Assembly (NCBI GenBank): GCA_035402645.1
Contig: DAONDQ010000003.1
Coordinates: 4,558 to 68,557 of the forward strand
From: DAONDQ01 sp035402645
GTDB lineage: Bacteria > Cloacimonadota > Cloacimonadia > Cloacimonadales > DAONDQ01
DNA: 64,000 bases
Reading direction: 5' to 3'
Position 1 is the first letter of the stretch, and each line of letters begins with the position of its first letter. Position numbers and translations under genes: made by a program. Positions 9,033 to 17,600 of the stretch are shown piece after piece. The notes under the pieces are model-generated. The model made no database searches, was not told where the DNA came from, and saw only the letters and a program-made list of their open reading frames with translations.

Positions 9033-10127
9033 TTAAAAATCACTGACCGATAGCAGTTTGACAGTCGCTTCCACTTCACTTTCAGAGATATGAAGTTCCT
9101 TCGCAATTTCCTTGTTACTCCAACCGTCATGAATCAGTTTTACAATTGTTTTGCGTTTTGCTTCTTCATCGACAAAGATGGAAGGTTCTCTGCGTGGTTC
9201 ATTATAAACTGTAAAGGTAGTTTTGGGTTTTGGTTCAGAACGTTTTGACTTGAGTATGATGATAATAATGATGAACAGGACTATGATCAGGGCTAAAGCC
9301 AACCAAAGTGGAATCAGGGTAGTCAGCAGTAGTTCAACAATACTAGGCTTTGCCGGCTTCGGCATTTTCACAGTCTGAAATGTAACAGCTTCTGTAGATG
9401 CCTGCGCTTGTGCCGGCTTCGGCTGCTGTGTAGCGACAGGTTGGGATAGGCTACTGTCGTAGTCACTATCGAAGAAATCATTCAAGGAAGATGAATCGTT
9501 TTGAATCTTATCTTTCAGGGTTTGCACAAACTGATATTCTCTCGAGTCTGCAGGAACTTTTTCCAATCTTGCCAGAGCCTGGCTGTATTTCTTCAATCCT
9601 GCCAAATCCTTGGCTATATAGTAATTGACCTGCTTCTTATCCGGAAAGGTGGATTCAAGGTTCACATAAAGGGGTAGTGCTTTGGCAAATTGATGCGTGG
9701 CAAAATAGAAGTTGGCGGTTCCCAATCCTGCTTCAAAAGTTTTCGGCAGGTTTTTGGGGAATATATCGAGAACTAGTTTATACCCTTCCTCATCCAACCT
9801 CATTTCTTCCCTGCGAACAGGCTCAGCTGTCTGAATGCTAATTTCAATGCCTGATTTCCCGGTTGAAACAAGAATTGAATGTAATATCTGGCTTCTATCG
9901 ATGCGTGGTTCCACAAAACCTGCACCTTTCGCAGCACTTGGTATCTTAATCACTAATGTATTGGTTGCGGTATTGTTCTCAATCTGGTATTCAACACGAC
10001 TGCTGAATACAATGACAGTACGATTCACATAAGAATAATCATGTGTCTTGATTACCTTGAGTGAAGGCACCGCCAACAGACTGCCCACGAGAATAAGCGC
10101 GATTAGGATAAGAAGAAACTTTCGCAT
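9033..10127 (-). CDS. Membrane-spanning protein with AMIN-like and TPR regions outside and a HTH inside
   Basis: 364 residues. Order: signal peptide (1-19); an AMIN-like beta domain (about 25-135, ending YKLVLDIFPKN), a fold that binds peptidoglycan or secretin complexes; two or three TPR-like helices (about 138-205); a Gln/Pro/Ala linker; one strong transmembrane segment (about 266-293); and a C-terminal helix-turn-helix (about 318-360, DGWSNKEIAKELHISESEVE). The HTH should face the cytoplasm. This combination suggests a sensor that links the envelope to DNA, or an HTH used for protein contact. AAGGAG precedes the ATG by 6 bases. First gene of a four-gene envelope operon. Confidence 0.8.
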   Translation of the reverse strand: MRKFLLILIALILVGSLLAVPSLKVIKTHDYSYVNRTVIVFSSRVEYQIENNTATNTLVIKIPSAAKGAGFVEPRIDRSQILHSILVSTGKSGIEISIQTAEPVRREEMRLDEEGYKLVLDIFPKNLPKTFEAGLGTANFYFATHQFAKALPLYVNLESTFPDKKQVNYYIAKDLAGLKKYSQALARLEKVPADSREYQFVQTLKDKIQNDSSSLNDFFDSDYDSSLSQPVATQQPKPAQAQASTEAVTFQTVKMPKPAKPSIVELLLTTLIPLWLALALIIVLFIIIIIILKSKRSEPKPKTTFTVYNEPRREPSIFVDEEAKRKTIVKLIHDGWSNKEIAKELHISESEVEATVKLLSVSDF

Positions 10128-10250
10128 TTGCTACTCCTTGGCAGTGGATAATCCTGTTTTTTTATTAATGAATTTTACAGATTTCCGTCAAGAATTATTT
10201 GCCGCACCCGGTCATGTCAACTGAACGAAACAATCCGCAAATATGTACTT

Positions 10251-10736
10251 TTATCTGCTGTTCAGTACTTTATCAAGGAGGTTATAAGTCTCTCTGACGT
10301 TTTCAAATAATTCACGGTAATTTGCATCTCTGTCAATTTTCATCCCCACCACTTTCCTGTCTACATTGGTCTCCCCCCAATTGTAAGCAGCGATGGCAAG
10401 GCTCCAATTATGATTGTACTTATTCAAGAGATATCTCACGTATTGAGCGGAAATCCTGATGTTGTAATAGGGAAAGTAAAGTGAACCCTTACGATAATTC
10501 GGATCCAAATACCTGGCAGTTCCTTCTCGAACCTGTCCAGGCCCAAGGGCTTTCTGTTTGGAAATTGCCAAACTCCTGAATGTGCTTTCCTGGCTGATCA
10601 GGCGATAAAAATACTTGGCATTCAGATCGTAGTGATGCGCCTGCCAGATAACGATCAGCCTGACTGTAAAAGGATTATACAGCAGAATGACAATTGTCAG
10701 GATAATGAACAGGAACCAGATAATGAATGCTTTCAT
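10251..10736 (-). CDS. Membrane-anchored lytic transglycosylase (SLT domain)
   Basis: 161 residues with one N-terminal membrane anchor (about 4-20) and a compact SLT domain. The catalytic Glu is E50 in ISQESTFR; LGPGQV replaces the usual GLMQ loop, and AIAAYNWGE is the AYN motif of the family. The enzyme cleaves the MurNAc-GlcNAc bond of peptidoglycan, forming 1,6-anhydro ends, on the periplasmic side. It is shorter than Slt70 and similar in size to MltE/EmtA-type enzymes. Its ATG overlaps the stop of the TPR gene by four bases (ATGA), so the two are translationally coupled. Confidence 0.9.
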   Translation of the reverse strand: MKAFIIWFLFIILTIVILLYNPFTVRLIVIWQAHHYDLNAKYFYRLISQESTFRSLAISKQKALGPGQVREGTARYLDPNYRKGSLYFPYYNIRISAQYVRYLLNKYNHNWSLAIAAYNWGETNVDRKVVGMKIDRDANYRELFENVRETYNLLDKVLNSR

Positions 10737-11386
10737 TTTTTCAGTTTGTGCCTTAAAAAGATGATATTACGCTTAATACGTTCATTCTCCGGATCGAGAC
10801 TCAACGCTTTTTCAAAATAGCTGAGGATCTCTTCATATGGACGTTCAAGAGAAATCAAAATAGCCCCTATATTATTGGGAATCTGTGGATTGGAAGGGTC
10901 AAAGGATTCCGCTTCCTTTAAGTGTTCCAGCGCTTCGATCAAATGACGGTTCTCCACTTCTGCCTGTGCCTGGTTCACCAGCTCTTTTGCACAAACATTC
11001 TTTTCCCTTTGAATCGGGTCTTCAATCATTACCAGGTACTTCTGGTAGGAAATATTGGTTGGATGCTGCTCACTCAATTTCCGATAACATTGCATGGCTT
11101 CATCCCAGTTCCTGAGCATCAGTTGTGTCTGCGCATAGGCAAGAAGCGCCATCTCGTTATCGGGAACAGCAGACAACACCTTATGCAGATAGGAAGCAGC
11201 ATCTTCATATTTAAGCAGACTCAGAAGAATGATGCCCATGTCATACTGGTGCACCGTGGTATTTGCTATCATCAGGACTTTCTGCATCCAGTTATAGGCT
11301 TTCTGATATTTACCCTTCATCATGCAGGTAATACCCTTGTAGTGGTAATATTTCATACGGAAGTAATCGAATAGGTCTTTCAGCAT
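10733..11386 (-). CDS. TPR-repeat protein
   Basis: 217 residues of tandem helical repeats without a signal peptide. Repeats include YQKAYNWMQKVLMIA, YEDAASYLHKVLSAVPDN, WDEAMQCYRKLSEQHPTN, and IEALEHLKEAESFDPSN followed by YEEILSYFEKALSLDPEN. TPR proteins serve as scaffolds for protein-protein contact. It sits between a peptidase and a lytic transglycosylase in a coupled operon, so it may organise cell-wall or envelope enzymes, but no direct evidence shows its partner. Confidence 0.85.
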   Translation of the reverse strand: MLKDLFDYFRMKYYHYKGITCMMKGKYQKAYNWMQKVLMIANTTVHQYDMGIILLSLLKYEDAASYLHKVLSAVPDNEMALLAYAQTQLMLRNWDEAMQCYRKLSEQHPTNISYQKYLVMIEDPIQREKNVCAKELVNQAQAEVENRHLIEALEHLKEAESFDPSNPQIPNNIGAILISLERPYEEILSYFEKALSLDPENERIKRNIIFLRHKLKK

Positions 11387-11396
11387 AATGTTTCCA

Positions 11397-12641
11397 TTAT
11401 CTCAATTTATTGACCATAATGCGTTTGCTTGGAGTGAGAAATTCCTCACTTGCCCTACGAATGCTCTGCGTAATCTCATCATTAGAGATATCAAGCAAAT
11501 GCCCTATCTCATAAATGCGCGTTTTTTCACTACTTTCCAGCCTTCCATCTAAAAGAGCGATGGGAATCAGCCTTTCAAAGATAATGAACTTCTCTCCGTC
11601 ATGCAATTCGGCAAAATGTCTGCATATCGCCTCAGTCCGACGCTTCAGATCGTCCAAATCCCTGAAACTCAGGTAAAGTTCAGGTTGAGTAGTATAGTCT
11701 GCAAGCCATTCAAAGAGCATCTTCCATTCTTTTTCCCCCACTTCGCCGCCTGCCATGGCAAGATAGTAACCTGCTGTTGAGATGAGTTCCACTATCTTCT
11801 TGTCTTTTTCCTTCTTGGGATGAATCTCGAGGAGGTTCAGCAGCTCCATGTTCTGCTCCAGGAGAACTTTCCTGGAAATGGGATTGGGCTGTTTCTGCAA
11901 TGGGTAAATCTCGGAATTAGAGAAGAGTTCCAGATTCCTGATGCGAACCAAATGATTGGGATGTGTGGAAACTGTATCGCCCATGGCAATTTCACGTATC
12001 TTGTCCAACTGCTTCAGATATTCGTCTACATCGAAGCAGAGAATCTCTTCCGATACACCCGATGCAAACTTGAAGAAGCACTTGCCGATCACCTTGATAT
12101 CAGGCATGGCAAGAAAGCCAATCCTGTCCGATGTGCTCTCCGCATATCGCTGCCAACGCATGAAATTCAATGCGATGATGGCTGGAATTTCTTCATTTTC
12201 ACGATTTGCCAATATCCTGTTCACCACATCCAACTGACTGTGCTTATAAATCAAATGTCCAATCTCATGCCCTATCACGAACCGCAATTCATCATCACCC
12301 AGTAAATTGATGAGAGATGAAGTAAAACAGATCATATGCGGTACAATGTTGAAGCCGTTAATGGAAAATGCATTCACTTCCGGTGAAGCCTGGAGATAAA
12401 AATCAATATCTTCATGAAAATCGAGAAATTCAGACACTTCCCTGCATATATCATATAAGCGCGGAGCGATAACCCGATTCAATTTCACAGTGTGAGAAAG
12501 CAGATAATTGGTAATATCCTCGAGTTCATCTTTATTATCGAATATGTCATAATAACTCGAAAGAGCAAAATCCTCTTCCAACATTCTTACCAGTTCTGTA
12601 TCTGCTTCAAAACGCAGGTTCTCATAATTGAATTTCGCCAA
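11397..12641 (-). CDS. M48-family zinc metallopeptidase fused to a TerB-like domain
   Basis: 414 residues. Residues 60-220 form a minimal M48 domain with zinc motif HEIGH (H125, E126, H129) and the downstream ligand region YAESTSDR. There is no transmembrane segment, unlike HtpX, so the protein is probably cytoplasmic or peripheral. The C-terminal third (about 285-400, with AGGEVGEKEWKML and ALLDGRLESSEKTRI) resembles TerB-like helical domains. The start is TTG at 12641, with GGAGG four bases upstream; an ATG seven bases upstream of the TTG is out of frame. Substrate unknown. It is the first gene of an operon with the TPR protein and the lytic transglycosylase. Confidence 0.85.
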   Translation of the reverse strand: MAKFNYENLRFEADTELVRMLEEDFALSSYYDIFDNKDELEDITNYLLSHTVKLNRVIAPRLYDICREVSEFLDFHEDIDFYLQASPEVNAFSINGFNIVPHMICFTSSLINLLGDDELRFVIGHEIGHLIYKHSQLDVVNRILANRENEEIPAIIALNFMRWQRYAESTSDRIGFLAMPDIKVIGKCFFKFASGVSEEILCFDVDEYLKQLDKIREIAMGDTVSTHPNHLVRIRNLELFSNSEIYPLQKQPNPISRKVLLEQNMELLNLLEIHPKKEKDKKIVELISTAGYYLAMAGGEVGEKEWKMLFEWLADYTTQPELYLSFRDLDDLKRRTEAICRHFAELHDGEKFIIFERLIPIALLDGRLESSEKTRIYEIGHLLDISNDEITQSIRRASEEFLTPSKRIMVNKLR

Positions 12642-13038
12642 TCATCCTCCAGAAGTCATTTCAAAATGCTCTAAAAAACAGACTTTGCACTTCATGCTAT
12701 TTCATTGGAATAACTGATTGGATGAGAAAATATGCCATTTCTGTCAATCGATTTCTTTCATGTTGAGCACTCCATCCCTGCCTACATCAATAAGATGATA
12801 TGAACACCAAACTAATGAACAATTACCAGGGAACAACCTAAACAGGTTTCGATGATTGTTCGGTTATCTTTAGATTATACCTAGCTCATCTTTCATTGAT
12901 TTCATAACAGACCCTAAGGGACTCTTCTGGACACTTAACTTATTTCGTTGACATAAATTCTGGTACTAATTTTGCATCACCTTCCCTATCAGGAAATAAT
13001 GTGAATGAATAGGTAATAAAATTCGAGGACTCGTTACA
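12642..13038. other. Divergent intergenic region, no gene seen
   Basis: About 400 bases between divergent genes. No ORF with a ribosome site is present. It holds TTGACA-type boxes facing both ways (12747-12742 on minus, 12948-12953 on plus), each followed after only 9-10 bases by an AT-rich TA-box. GAGGA at 13025-13029 serves the plus-strand ATG at 13039. Confidence 0.6.
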
Positions 13039-14469
13039 ATGAAAAGATTATTCTCTTATCTTACTTTGTTCCTGCTGCTTACAACAGCAATGGCAATAGA
13101 AAATACCGCTCAGACACTCCCTCAGCAAACAACTGAAATACAGCAGATCAGGGATTATTATACTCCAGTACAGGGATTAACGGGAACAGCCCTGAAGACT
13201 GGTTTACATAACCTGATCTCGACAAATACATATTCAAGTTACGACGGTGCCAAAACCATCATGTTCCAGGATCTCGACAATAATAATGGCGTTGTACGTT
13301 GTGTTTACACCGGTCAGGATTTCACCATTACTTCCGATTATAACGGTTCTTCAAGTCCCAATACAGAGCATACTTATGCCCAAAGCTGGTTCACAGCTTC
13401 TGCCTCTGTTGAGAAAGCTGATTTGCACCATCTCTTCGTTACAGAATCAACAGTCAATTCTTCCCGTGGAAATCTTCCTTTCGGAAAGGTAATTACTCAA
13501 ACCACTACCTATTCAACATATAATGGTTATGTAAGTAAGAGAGGGACGGATTTTAACAGCCAGACAGTCTTTGAACCTGCTGACCAACATAAAGGTGATT
13601 GCGCAAGAGCTCTTTTGTATTTTAATGTGAGATATAATGAAACCCTCACACAGGCAAGTGTCGACATGCTTCCCGCGTGCCTGCAATGGAACCTGCTGGA
13701 TCCTCCAACTGCTGCAGAAGTGACCCGAAATACTGCGATCCAGTCCACTCTGACCAACCGTAATCCATTTGTGGACCATCCTGAATATGTGAATTCCATC
13801 TGGTTGGGAACAACCAATAATACGATGCTGAATTTCTCTTCTGCTTCTGCTTCAGTCGCTGAGAATGTCGGCACCACCCAACTGACCATTCAGATTCTGC
13901 ATCAGAATGTTTATGCATCCAATGCTCAAGTGTATCTGGTCAGCGGTAATGCAGCTCATATCGGTAACTTTACTCCTGTTACCATCAACTTTCCGATGAA
14001 CAGCAGTACTCCGCAAACAGTTACGATCAATGTTACCGATGATAACATCGTGGATGGAAATGAAACCTTTGTGTTTGGTATTAAGAACGCTTCCGGTGGT
14101 TATTATGCCATTCCCGGTCTGCAAAGCACTTTTACACTGACGGTTCAGGATGACGATGTTATCGCGAATGATGATAACACTGCTGTTACAGGTATATTTG
14201 GAATTCAATCGGTTTACCCAAATCCTTTCAACCCTGAAACCAATATCAACTACAATGTGAGCAAGGCTGAACATGTCTCATTGGTCGTTTTTAATGTTAG
14301 AGGTCAGAAAGTGAAAACCCTGGCATCTGGTTCCATGGCTTCAGGCAGCTATGATACCAAGTGGAACGGAACCGATGAAAATGGTACTCCTGTCAGCAAT
14401 GGCATATATTACCTCAAGATGCGCGAGGGTAATAAGATTTCTTTGAAAAAGATCGTTTTGATTAAATAA
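13039..14469 (+). CDS. Secreted endonuclease I-family nuclease with Calx-beta and C-terminal sorting domains
   Basis: 476 residues. Signal peptide 1-19; endonuclease I domain about 38-255; Calx-beta domain about 262-375; sorting tail 390-476 (YPNPFNPETNI, FNVRGQKVKTL, KKIVLIK). The nuclease motifs of the beta-beta-alpha metal fold are intact: E110-H111 in NTEHTYAQSW, and ADLHHLF followed by VNSSRGNLPFG (N140, R143, N145), matching Vvn/EndA-type enzymes. These cut DNA or RNA non-specifically outside the cell, for nutrient use or biofilm DNA removal. The next gene is a longer paralog with nearly the same nuclease and Calx-beta core. A strong terminator follows. Confidence 0.93.
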   Translation: MKRLFSYLTLFLLLTTAMAIENTAQTLPQQTTEIQQIRDYYTPVQGLTGTALKTGLHNLISTNTYSSYDGAKTIMFQDLDNNNGVVRCVYTGQDFTITSDYNGSSSPNTEHTYAQSWFTASASVEKADLHHLFVTESTVNSSRGNLPFGKVITQTTTYSTYNGYVSKRGTDFNSQTVFEPADQHKGDCARALLYFNVRYNETLTQASVDMLPACLQWNLLDPPTAAEVTRNTAIQSTLTNRNPFVDHPEYVNSIWLGTTNNTMLNFSSASASVAENVGTTQLTIQILHQNVYASNAQVYLVSGNAAHIGNFTPVTINFPMNSSTPQTVTINVTDDNIVDGNETFVFGIKNASGGYYAIPGLQSTFTLTVQDDDVIANDDNTAVTGIFGIQSVYPNPFNPETNINYNVSKAEHVSLVVFNVRGQKVKTLASGSMASGSYDTKWNGTDENGTPVSNGIYYLKMREGNKISLKKIVLIK

Positions 14470-14489
14470 ATAGCAGACAATTTAAGAAG

Positions 14490-14518
14490 GGGTCAGAATG
14501 AATCTGACCCTTTTTTTT
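14490..14518 (+). terminator. Rho-independent terminator after the first endonuclease I gene
   Basis: GGGTCAGA (14490-14497) pairs with TCTGACCC (14503-14510) around loop ATGAA, followed by eight T (14511-14518). Confidence 0.95.
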
Positions 14519-14559
14519 ATCCTCGCTTCATGTATTTTTCATCATTATGGCATTATTAT

Positions 14560-14589
14560 TTGACAGGTAATATCAACCTGAAATATATT
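14560..14589 (+). promoter_or_regulatory. Possible sigma70-type promoter of the large endonuclease I gene
   Basis: TTGACA at 14560-14565 and TATATT at 14584-14589 with an 18-base spacer, about 75 bases before the ATG at 14665. AAGGAG precedes that ATG. The region is AT-rich, so chance matches are possible. Confidence 0.4.
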
Positions 14590-14664
14590 ATATGTAGTAT
14601 ATTTTGCTCTTGAGAAAGAGTAGTATTTGTTTTTCATAAAATATTAACAGCCCAAGGAGAATAA

Positions 14665-17600
14665 ATGAAACATCCGCAAAGCATTATCTTACTATTCCTG
14701 ACCTTGCTGGTATCCTCTGCATTTGCACTCGATATCAGTAGTGGAGCCACGATCACGGAAGGCTTCAATGTAATGACTGCCCCGGTTAGCACATTACCAA
14801 CAGATTGGAGAATTGATAAGATTACGACAGTCCGTACCGTGGGAACCTATGCTGCAGCAGGCACAGCCACGGAACGAAGCGCCGGCAACAGTATGGCAAC
14901 CACCGCAGCGAATGGTATCTATAACTTTGGTGCAGGTGATGCAGCATCAGCAACCGATAGAGCACCGGGATGGTTATCTTCCAGTTCTGCAACCAAAAGC
15001 GGAAATCTCTATTTAAGATTAGTCAATGCTGGTTCTTCTTCAATTGGAAGTTTCACGATTTCTTATGATGTAGAAAAATATAGGAATGGTACTAATGCAG
15101 CCGGTTTCACAATCCAGATGTTCTATTCAACCGATGGATCAACTTGGACAAATGCCGGTAGTGATTTCCAGACTGTTTTTCCAGGAGCAGATGCTGATAA
15201 TGCAGGCTTTACTTCTGCTCCAGGTTCTACGGTATCTGTTTCACTCAAACCCCTCACACAACCTTTGACTGCAACGCAAAACATCTATCTTGCATGGAAT
15301 TACTCTGTTACAAGCGGTTCCACCACCAGTAATTCCCAAGCATTGGGAATTGATAATGTGATCATTTCAGCGGTTCCAGCAGGACCTTCTGTACCAACAT
15401 TGACAACTGTCGCTGTTACAGGCATTACTCAATCATCTGCAATCACCGGTGGTAACATCACTTCCAATGGTGGTTCTGATATTAGCTCCAAAGGCGTATG
15501 TTGGAATACGACAGGTAATCCTACCATTGCTGATGGCTTAACCTTTGACGGTACTGGTATTAGCAATTATGTGAGTACCATAGATGGACTGGCACCTTCC
15601 ACTTTATATTATGTAAAAGCTTATGCAGCCAATGCCATGGGTGTTGGATATGGTAATGAATTATCATTCACGACCAGCGGAACCACTCCCCCAACCGCAC
15701 CCGTTGCCTTGGATGCTACGGCCATTACAACGGATTCTTTCACTGCCAATTGGAACTCAGTCTCGGATGCCACTTCCTATAGATTGGATGTATCAACATC
15801 CGGTACATTTGATGTATTCGTAAGCGGTTACCATGATTTGACAGTGACAGGACTTTCACAGGCTGTGAGCGGGTTAACCCCAGCCACACCGTTTTACTAC
15901 AGAGTTCGAGCTGTTAATTCAAATGGAACCAGTGAAAATTCCAATGTGATATATGTGCAAACAGCCAATATACCTGTGATACCGGATGCTCCAGTTGCGA
16001 TTGCAGCCACGGGTCTCGCTTCCACTGGCTTTACTGCCAACTGGAATGCTTCGAATGGTGCAACCAGCTATCGTTTGGATGTATCAATGTCAGATACATT
16101 CGCTTCCTTTGTCACTGGATACCAGGATTTGACTGTAAACGGTCTTTCACAGACAGTCAGTGGTTTGGCACCTTTATCGGTCTACTTCTACCGTGTTCGT
16201 GCGTTTAACGCAGCAGGAACAAGTTTTAATTCGAACCCGATCATGGTACAAACAACGGAAGCTGCTTCAACAATCCTCACTGAAGGATTTGAAGGTTCCA
16301 CGACTGCTGCTCCGCCAGTAGGCTGGACTCTTTCCAGTCCGGGATCCTACATCCTTTCGAATGTAGCAAATGCACACGGAGGTACATGCTACGGTGGTTT
16401 GAATGCTCTCAATGGATGGATCAGTACACCTCAATTGGATAATCCCACTGAAATGACCTTCTGGTGCAGAGCATCGGGAACAACATCCAATTTCACCATA
16501 TCCATCCAGAATTCGGCTAATGGAACAGATTATACGGATGTAACGACTTTTGTAGCCAATGGTACCGATACAGGATCCATTACCAGCACATACACACAGA
16601 AATCCGTCAGCCTGAATCTCACAGGAAGTAATTATCTGCGCTGGTTTGTATCAGTTAGAACCGGTGGAAGTTTCTACTTTGACGATGTAGTGGTCAATGG
16701 AGGATCAGTTACCCCAGTCCTGCCTTCCATCCCAGTGGCTTCTGATGCAAGTTCCATTACGGCAACAAGCTTTACAGCAAATTGGATAGCCTCCACGAAT
16801 GCATCTTACTATCGCCTGGATGTATCAACTTCGAGTAGTTTCAATTCCTTTGTTACCGGATTCAATGATCTGGTTGTTACCGGATTGTCACAAGCCGTCA
16901 CTGCTTTAGATCCTGAAACATTCTATTATTATCGTGTCCGTGCAGCAAATACTGTCGGAACAAGCGACAATTCAAATATTGTTCAAGTCTATACAACAAG
17001 CAATCCTGTCATTCCAAATGCTCCTGTTGCTACACAGGCAACCAGTATTTCCGCCATCACATTTACAGCCAATTGGAATGCAGTTACAACTGCAACCGGC
17101 TATAGACTCGATGTATCCGCTTCTCCCACTTTCGGTTCCTACATCAGCGGGTATCAGGATTTGGCAGTGGATGGAGTTTCCCAGGTAGTCACCGGATTAT
17201 CTGCTCTTTCTACTTATTATTACAGAGTACGTGCGGTGAATAATGCCGGGACAAGTACAAATTCCAACAGCATTTCAGTTACTACTACCAATACTGACCC
17301 CTATAACGGATATTACAACCCTGTCGTGGGATTGACCGGGAATGCGCTGAAAACAGGTTTAACAAACCTGATCAGCACCAATACCTATAGCAGTTATGAT
17401 GGTGCGAAACTCATTATGTTCCAGCAGTTGGATAATCATAATGGTGTGGTAAGATGCGTCTACACAGGGCAGGATTTTTCAATTGCCCCAGATTATAACG
17501 GATCATCCAGTCCAAACACGGAGCACACCTATGCTCAAAGCTGGTTTACAGGTCCTGCTTCCGTGGAGAAGGCTGACCTTCATCACCTCTTCGTCACAGA

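Noticed and set aside
13513..14274. Overlapping minus-strand frames in the endonuclease I gene
   Set aside because: Shadows of the real gene; the same frames recur in the paralog because the coding DNA is similar.
15690..17290. Possible CRISPR or other DNA-level repeat array
   Set aside because: The repetition is that of Fn3-like protein domains of about 95 residues; there are no short identical repeats with unique spacers.
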